Assembly: GCA_903930585.1 (NCBI GenBank)
Contig: CAIYZD010000311.1
Coordinates: 1 to 34,907 of the forward strand
Direction of reading: 5' to 3'
DNA from: an uncultured Geobacteraceae bacterium
Lineage (GTDB): Bacteria; Desulfobacterota; Desulfuromonadia; Geobacterales; Pseudopelobacteraceae
Length of the DNA: 34,907 bases
Shown here piece by piece: positions 29,863-34,907 of this stretch. Made by a program: the position numbers and the translations under genes. The stretch's first letter is position 1, and each line of letters begins with the position of its first letter. The notes under the pieces are model-generated. The model was not told the origin of the DNA, did not search any database, and worked only from the letters and a program-made list of their open reading frames with translations.

Positions 29863-31236
29863 ATGAATACTTCAACGGCCACCATACTTGCAATCGACGA
29901 TGATGATATTTCGTTACGCGTTCTTGCCAGATGTCTGAAAGGGTTTGGTTATGACGTGGTTACCGCTTCCGGTGGATTGCAGGCTCTGGAGCTTCTCAAG
30001 CTGCGTGAATTCGACCTGCTGATTTCCGACCTGCGCATGCCGGTTATGGACGGCATAATGTTGATGAAAGAGATTCGTAAGCGGGACATACCTACTCCCT
30101 TTATCGTGGCGACCGCCTGCGGCAGCATTGAAAGTTCGGTTGCCGCCATGCGCAGCGGGGCCTTCGACTACATAGAAAAACCGTACAATCAGGACGATCT
30201 GCAGCTGACGGTGCAGCGTGCGCTTGATTATCATCGGGCCATGACTGAAAATCGTCAGATCAAGGCATACCTGCAGGAACGTTTTACCTTTCAGAACATC
30301 ATAACAGTCAATTCCGCAATGAAAGAAATGCTCAAAATGGCGGCCAAGGTGGCGTCGTACCCGCACACAACCGTTGCTATTTACGGTGAAAGCGGCACCG
30401 GTAAGGAGGTGCTCTCTCAGGCCATCCATTTTGCCAGTACCGGAATGCCGACCGGGTTTGTGGCGGTTAACTGCGCCGCCATTCCGGAACACCTCATGGA
30501 GAGCGAGCTGTTTGGTCATGTTAAAGGCGCTTTCACCGGCGCTGACAGGGATCGTGACGGGAAATTCAGCCAAGCCAGAAACGGTACGCTGCTTCTTGAC
30601 GAGATTGGCGATATGCCGCTTTCCCTGCAGGCCAAGCTTCTGCGCGTCCTGCAGGAGCGCACGTTTGAAAAGATCGGCGGAAGCGCCAGTATCCCACTGA
30701 CCTGCCGGGTCATTGTGGCAACAAACGCCAACCTGCTTCAGCGGGTGGAGGCCGGTTCCTTTCGTGAAGACCTGTACCACCGTATTAACGTGTTTCCTTT
30801 GCTGATTCCTCCGTTACGCGACAGGAAGGATGACATCTGGCAGATATGTGAACACGTTCTGGCCGGACTTCAGCAGCATTTGGGAAAGCCGTTGCCCGGC
30901 ATTTCCCAAAAAGCGATGGATCTGCTTCTTGGCTACGATTGGCCGGGAAATGTGCGCGAACTGCGTAACTGTCTTGAAAGAGCGGCAATTCTCACGTCCG
31001 GCGATCTGATCCGCCCCGAGCATCTCGGTTTGCTCCAGGAAGAGCATCTGTCAGGCAATCCACAGGACACGGATCGGCTGTATACGACCTACAATCTTAA
31101 AATTCCAACGCAGTCGTTGTCGCTTGCATCCCTGACCAGTCAGATTCTCGCTCAGACACTTGAACAATGCCGGGGCAATAAATCAAAGGCAGCCCATCTG
31201 CTGAAAATCGACCGTAAAATGTTCTACCGTGACTGA
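29863..31236 (+). CDS. NtrC-family sigma-54-dependent response regulator (REC-AAA+-Fis HTH, short C-terminus)
   Basis: REC ILAIDDDDISLRVLAR...LLISDLRMPVMDGI; Walker A GESGTGKE, GAFTGA, LLDEIGDMPL; HTH remnant QCRGNKSKAAHLLKIDRKMFYRD then stop. Confidence 0.92.
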   Translation: MNTSTATILAIDDDDISLRVLARCLKGFGYDVVTASGGLQALELLKLREFDLLISDLRMPVMDGIMLMKEIRKRDIPTPFIVATACGSIESSVAAMRSGAFDYIEKPYNQDDLQLTVQRALDYHRAMTENRQIKAYLQERFTFQNIITVNSAMKEMLKMAAKVASYPHTTVAIYGESGTGKEVLSQAIHFASTGMPTGFVAVNCAAIPEHLMESELFGHVKGAFTGADRDRDGKFSQARNGTLLLDEIGDMPLSLQAKLLRVLQERTFEKIGGSASIPLTCRVIVATNANLLQRVEAGSFREDLYHRINVFPLLIPPLRDRKDDIWQICEHVLAGLQQHLGKPLPGISQKAMDLLLGYDWPGNVRELRNCLERAAILTSGDLIRPEHLGLLQEEHLSGNPQDTDRLYTTYNLKIPTQSLSLASLTSQILAQTLEQCRGNKSKAAHLLKIDRKMFYRD

Positions 31237-31335
31237 AGGTGTCAGTTGTACCTATTCCCCTCATACTGTACTATTTTGGTACGGTTGTCGTGTGCTTGCA
31301 GAGTGTAACTATCCGTTATTTCTGTAATACAACTC

Positions 31336-31353
31336 TTGGCACTTAATGTGCTT
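31336..31353 (+). promoter_or_regulatory. Candidate sigma-54 (-24/-12) promoter
   Basis: TTGGCACTTAATGTGCTT: GG at 31338-31339, exactly 10 nt, GC at 31350-31351; near-consensus -24 block TTGGCAC; immediately after an NtrC-type regulator and upstream of the 31408 ORF. Confidence 0.68.
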
Positions 31354-31407
31354 GGGTATTGCTGAAATCGTTGTTATGTCCCCCAAAAGTACACTATGGA
31401 GAGTTCT

Positions 31408-31614
31408 ATGAGCCAGGAAGCGGTGGAGCGTTTATTGGGCAGGTTGTTGACTGATGACTCATTGCGTAAACGGGCTGAAGAGTCCATCGAAGATGTGTGC
31501 AGAGAGATTGGTTACAACCTGAATGCAGGCGAATTGAGCGCTATCAGCCGGGACGATATAATCCGGCTTGGCACGGTGTCATGCCGGATGGACAGGAACA
31601 TCAAGCGATTTTAG
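31408..31614 (+). CDS. 68-aa small protein resembling leader-peptide-like (Nif11/Franean1_4349-type) RiPP precursors
   Basis: MSQEAVERLLGRLLTDDSLRKRAEESIEDVCREIGYNLNAGELSAISRDDIIRLGTVSCRMDRNIKRF; RBS ggagag 4 nt before ATG 31408 (ATG 31396 also in frame). Confidence 0.7.
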   Translation: MSQEAVERLLGRLLTDDSLRKRAEESIEDVCREIGYNLNAGELSAISRDDIIRLGTVSCRMDRNIKRF

Positions 31615-31628
31615 GGAGCAGAGGGAAT

Positions 31629-31709
31629 ATGCAAAAGAATGTAGCAGTGAGTGAAACAGTCGGTTTGTCCGGATGTTGCCGATCCGTTTGGCGTAGAAGC
31701 CAGCCATGA
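31629..31709 (+). CDS. Putative 26-aa micro-ORF, ATGA-coupled to the REC-PP2C gene
   Basis: MQKNVAVSETVGLSGCCRSVWRRSQP*; ggagcagaggg upstream; its TGA (31707-31709) overlaps the ATG at 31706. Confidence 0.4.
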   Translation: MQKNVAVSETVGLSGCCRSVWRRSQP

Positions 31710-32827
31710 GCGAATCAGAATCGACAATACTGATTGTTGACGACAGTCAGCTCAATGTAACCCTGCTTGATGCGATACTTCGTCCGGCCGGATACCGTAC
31801 TCTCAAGGCGCTCTCAGGTCAGGAAGGGAGGCGTCTGGCGCAGCAGCACCAGCCCGCCATGATACTGCTCGACATCACGATGCCGGGGGAAGACGGTTTC
31901 ACGACATGCAGGATTCTCAAGTCGGATCCGCGCACTGCCGACATCCCGGTGATCTTTATTTCCGCCCTTACCGGAGCCGAAAGCAAGGTTTCCGGTTTTT
32001 CCACCGGCGCAGTGGATTACATCACCAAACCCTTCGAAAGAACCGAGGTATTGGCACGGGTCGCGTTGCATCTCCAGATGAGGGAGCGGTTTGTCGCAGC
32101 AGTTCAAAAACAGCACCAGATCCTCGACAAGTTGAAGCGTGCGCAACATGGGATGCTGGTCAAACCGGAGGATATGCCTGAAGCAACATTTGCCGTATGC
32201 TATCGCGCCGTGCATTCGGTCGGGGGTGATTTCTACGACGTCTGTACCACGAAAGACGACTGCTATGCCTATTTTGTGGCCGACGTCAGCGGGCACGACC
32301 TGGAAACGTCGTTTAATACGTCGGCCATAAAGGCTCTCTTTCAGCAAAGTGCCGGGGTAGACAGTTTGCCGGAAGAGGTCTTGCGGGCTATCAACCGCGG
32401 GGTAATTCCTCTGTTTTATTGCAGTGGCATGCATATGACCGCCTGTCTGGTACACCTTGACCGCCGCCTGGCCACGGTGACTCTGGTCAATGCCGGACAT
32501 CTTCCGGTCATCCATCTGTCTGTTGACGGCACAGTGGAACTGATTGAAGCGGAGGGGGATATTCTGGGGGTCTTCGATGAACTGGTGCTTCACCCGATAA
32601 CAAAAAATGTACGGCGGGGAGACCGGCTCTTCATCTACACAGACGGTCTCGTGGAGTTGCACGGAGAGAGTTTGAACCGCAAAGATGGGATCGACACGCT
32701 TTCGTCGCTTTGCCACGAAACAGCCGCACTGCCGTTGCGCGAGGCAATTACGGCGATCTGCTCCCGTATCTGCGACGCCGGTTCTATGCCGGCAGATGAC
32801 ATCATCTTGTTGGGTGTGGAGGTTTAG
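31706..32827 (+). CDS. Response regulator with SpoIIE/RsbU-type PP2C phosphatase output
   Basis: REC ILIVDDSQLNVTLLDAIL...MILLDITMPGEDGF; PP2C VHSVGGDFYDVC, YFVADVSGHDLETS, NAGHLPVIHL, GDRLFIYTDGLVEL, DDIILLGVEV. Confidence 0.93.
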   Translation: MSESESTILIVDDSQLNVTLLDAILRPAGYRTLKALSGQEGRRLAQQHQPAMILLDITMPGEDGFTTCRILKSDPRTADIPVIFISALTGAESKVSGFSTGAVDYITKPFERTEVLARVALHLQMRERFVAAVQKQHQILDKLKRAQHGMLVKPEDMPEATFAVCYRAVHSVGGDFYDVCTTKDDCYAYFVADVSGHDLETSFNTSAIKALFQQSAGVDSLPEEVLRAINRGVIPLFYCSGMHMTACLVHLDRRLATVTLVNAGHLPVIHLSVDGTVELIEAEGDILGVFDELVLHPITKNVRRGDRLFIYTDGLVELHGESLNRKDGIDTLSSLCHETAALPLREAITAICSRICDAGSMPADDIILLGVEV

Positions 32828-33586
32828 ATGCCTGACATACAACGAGACCCGGCGCGGCTCCGAGCGACATTTTCTTCGGATCTTACCAATGTGGACAGTG
32901 TATGCACTGCCGTGCAGCAACTACTTGCGGAGCATGGGCATCCGTCACATTTTCCGTCAAAACTGGTGCTCCGCGAATTGCTCAACAACGCCGTACGTCA
33001 CGGCAACAGGGGAAACCACGATAAGACGGTTGAATGCACGGTACGGATTACCACTGATTCCATCCTGATCGACGTGACGGATGAAGGGGAAGGATTTGCC
33101 TGGCGGGAACGGTTTCCGCCCCCTGATGACGAAACTTCAATTTTGGATGATGAGGGGCAATTGCCCACATCCAGTTACGGCATGAAAATACTGGTCCATT
33201 ATACCAGTAACGTAGAGTTTAACGATAAGGGCAACAGAGTTGCCGTTTGCATAGATAGATACCCAAAAGGAGGCGCTGCAATGTTCTCAGTTCAGAAAGA
33301 GGGTCAGCAGGCTGTACTCAGGCCCGCCGTCAACATAGTCGCCAGTGAAATTGACGTATTGCGTACAGAATTCAAGCAACTGCTGGCGGAAGGGGTGATG
33401 GAATTGATCATTGACCTGTCCGATGTGCAGATGATCGACTCCATGGGACTTGGAGTGCTCATTTCAGCCCACAACTCGCTGAAAAAAGCCGGAGGGACGC
33501 TATCCGTCATCAACGCATCCAAGGAGCTGTACAACCTCTTCCGCAGCATGCGTCTTACCCAACACTTTTCTGTAACTTCCGCCTGA
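32828..33586 (+). CDS. Fusion of RsbW-like HATPase (anti-sigma factor type kinase) and STAS (anti-sigma factor antagonist) domains
   Basis: HATPase_c_2 N-box LVLRELLNNAVRHGNRG and G1 IDVTDEGEGFAW; STAS ELIIDLSDVQMIDSMGLGVLISAHNSLKKAGGTLSVINAS. Confidence 0.9.
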   Translation: MPDIQRDPARLRATFSSDLTNVDSVCTAVQQLLAEHGHPSHFPSKLVLRELLNNAVRHGNRGNHDKTVECTVRITTDSILIDVTDEGEGFAWRERFPPPDDETSILDDEGQLPTSSYGMKILVHYTSNVEFNDKGNRVAVCIDRYPKGGAAMFSVQKEGQQAVLRPAVNIVASEIDVLRTEFKQLLAEGVMELIIDLSDVQMIDSMGLGVLISAHNSLKKAGGTLSVINASKELYNLFRSMRLTQHFSVTSA

Positions 33587-33599
33587 CAAGGGGTAAAAA

Positions 33600-34907
33600 A
33601 TGGATATTTTCGATGACGAATTGCTTGCCGATTACGTGGAAGAATCCCGCGAACATCTGGCGAATATCGAAAGCGACCTTCTCACCATTGAGGAGCAGGG
33701 TGAAAACATTGACCTGGATCTGGTCAACAAAGTGTTTCGCGCTGCCCACTCCATCAAGGGGGGCGCCGGTTTTCTTAACCTCAACACTGTCAAGGACCTG
33801 TCCCACAAGATTGAAAATGTGCTCAGCCTCGTGCGTAACCGCGAACTTGCGCCTACCCCCGATATCGTCAATGTCATGCTGCTCTCGTTCGACAAATTGC
33901 GTGAGCTGATCAACAACCTTCAGGAAAGTGAACAGGCCGATGTGTCTTCACTTATCGATGCGCTCTCCCGCATCATCACACCCGCGCCGGACAGTGGCGG
34001 TGTAGTGGCCGAGCCCCAGGAGGAGACGGTCCTGATTCCGCTGCCGCAAGGAGTCGAATGCATGGCGGCATCGCGCTTCGACCTCACTCAGGCGGCCAAG
34101 GAGGGTAACACGGTCTTCCTTGCGGAATTCGACCTGATCCACGATGTACACCAGCTTTGGCGTACGCCCCATGACCTTATCCGCACCATAGACGGCTGCG
34201 GCCTGCTGCTGGAAAGCATGGTCCCCCTGCTGGATGTGGGAACCCTGGATGACGAACCGGCCAACTGTATCCCCTTTTATGCGCTGATTTCCAGCATGCG
34301 GAGTGCTCAGGAACTCGCCGTCGAACTCAAAATCGGGATTGAGAGGATAACCGTGGTCGCCGCTGCTCCCGGTCCTGCCGCTGCCGCTGATGCCCCTGCT
34401 GAGCCACTGTCTTCCCGCCTGACACTTTCCGGTGCCGTACCGGTTCCGGCTCCCGCTGCCGAATCAACACTTCGTATCGATGTGGCACGGCTGGATTCGC
34501 TGATGAACCAGGTCGGAGAAACGGTGAAGGAGAGAAACCAGCTACAGACGGTCAGCCGCAAGGAGCTCACCCCCGCACCGGTGTCAATAGCGGCGGTCCC
34601 CACGCAGACCGTAACCAAAACGGACATCCCGGCCGCACCGGCAACCGACTCGACGCTACGCATCAACGTTTCCCTGCTGGATACGCTGATGAACCTGGCC
34701 GGCGAGATGGTGCTCGGGAGAAACCAGCTGTTGCAGGCCATCGGCCGCGCCGATGCCAACGCCATTAAGGCTGCCGGCTACCGGATAAACACGGTTACCT
34801 CCGAACTCCAGGAAGCGATCATGTTGACGCGCATGCAGCCTATCGGCACGATATTCAACCGGTTTACCCGTGTTGTACGCGATATGGCGCGCGACCTGAA
34901 CAAAGAG
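33600..34907 (+). CDS. cheA: Chemotaxis histidine kinase CheA (N-terminal part; continues beyond window)
   Basis: Hpt domain LLADYVEESREHLANIESDLLTIE...VFRAAHSIKGGAGFLNL; P3 dimerisation STLRINVSLLDTLMNLAGEMVLGRNQLLQ; open at the window end, so absent from the supplied ORF track. Confidence 0.92.
   Translation, partial: MDIFDDELLADYVEESREHLANIESDLLTIEEQGENIDLDLVNKVFRAAHSIKGGAGFLNLNTVKDLSHKIENVLSLVRNRELAPTPDIVNVMLLSFDKLRELINNLQESEQADVSSLIDALSRIITPAPDSGGVVAEPQEETVLIPLPQGVECMAASRFDLTQAAKEGNTVFLAEFDLIHDVHQLWRTPHDLIRTIDGCGLLLESMVPLLDVGTLDDEPANCIPFYALISSMRSAQELAVELKIGIERITVVAAAPGPAAAADAPAEPLSSRLTLSGAVPVPAPAAESTLRIDVARLDSLMNQVGETVKERNQLQTVSRKELTPAPVSIAAVPTQTVTKTDIPAAPATDSTLRINVSLLDTLMNLAGEMVLGRNQLLQAIGRADANAIKAAGYRINTVTSELQEAIMLTRMQPIGTIFNRFTRVVRDMARDLNKE

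Noticed and set aside
29914-30780. 288-aa minus-strand ORF
   Set aside because: Antisense to the NtrC-family regulator; no recognisable motif.
32054-32075. TTGGCACGGGTCGCGTTGCAT resembling -24/-12 boxes
   Set aside because: Spacing between GG and GC is 13 nt, not 10, and it lies inside a CDS.
31814-32920. 368-aa minus-strand ORF
   Set aside because: Antisense to a clear REC-PP2C gene; Cys/His/Arg-rich with no domain pattern.
34360-34460. Ala/Pro-rich repetitive codons in cheA
   Set aside because: Ordinary low-complexity interdomain linker, not a DNA repeat element.

Overview
The window looks like ordinary chromosomal sequence from a Geobacter/Pelobacter-like deltaproteobacterium (inferred from gene content only), carrying one IS element and about 30 CDSs. 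Left part: a complete IS5-family (IS427-like) element with a -1 frameshift transposase, a XylR/DmpR-type sigma-54 activator, class II fructose-bisphosphate aldolase, a PilZ protein, a GAF-MCP, panB-panC, an ankyrin protein, engB, folE2, mqnB, and a minus-strand glcD / small membrane protein / maf / yggS cluster. Middle: an ABC-F ATPase (Uup-like), an MFS transporter, a five-gene operon of four predicted lipoproteins plus one exported protein (COG3014-like, CsgG/FlgT-like, YcfL-like, LpoB-like, Lcl/DUF1566-like), an AI-2E family permease, a FadL-type porin, a cytidylate kinase-like protein and an alpha/beta hydrolase. Right part (26.3-34.9 kb): a dense signalling island with a small HDOD-associated protein, HDOD, GAF-histidine kinase, two single-domain receivers and an NtrC-type regulator. 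It is followed by a good candidate sigma-54 promoter driving a 68-aa leader-peptide-like protein, an unannotated 26-aa micro-ORF, a REC-PP2C phosphatase, a fused RsbW-like kinase/STAS protein with an internal Shine-Dalgarno and start, and CheA with a duplicated P3-like segment (cut by the window end). This sigma-54/peptide/partner-switch/CheA module is the best candidate for an undescribed system. No tRNA, rRNA or CRISPR was seen.
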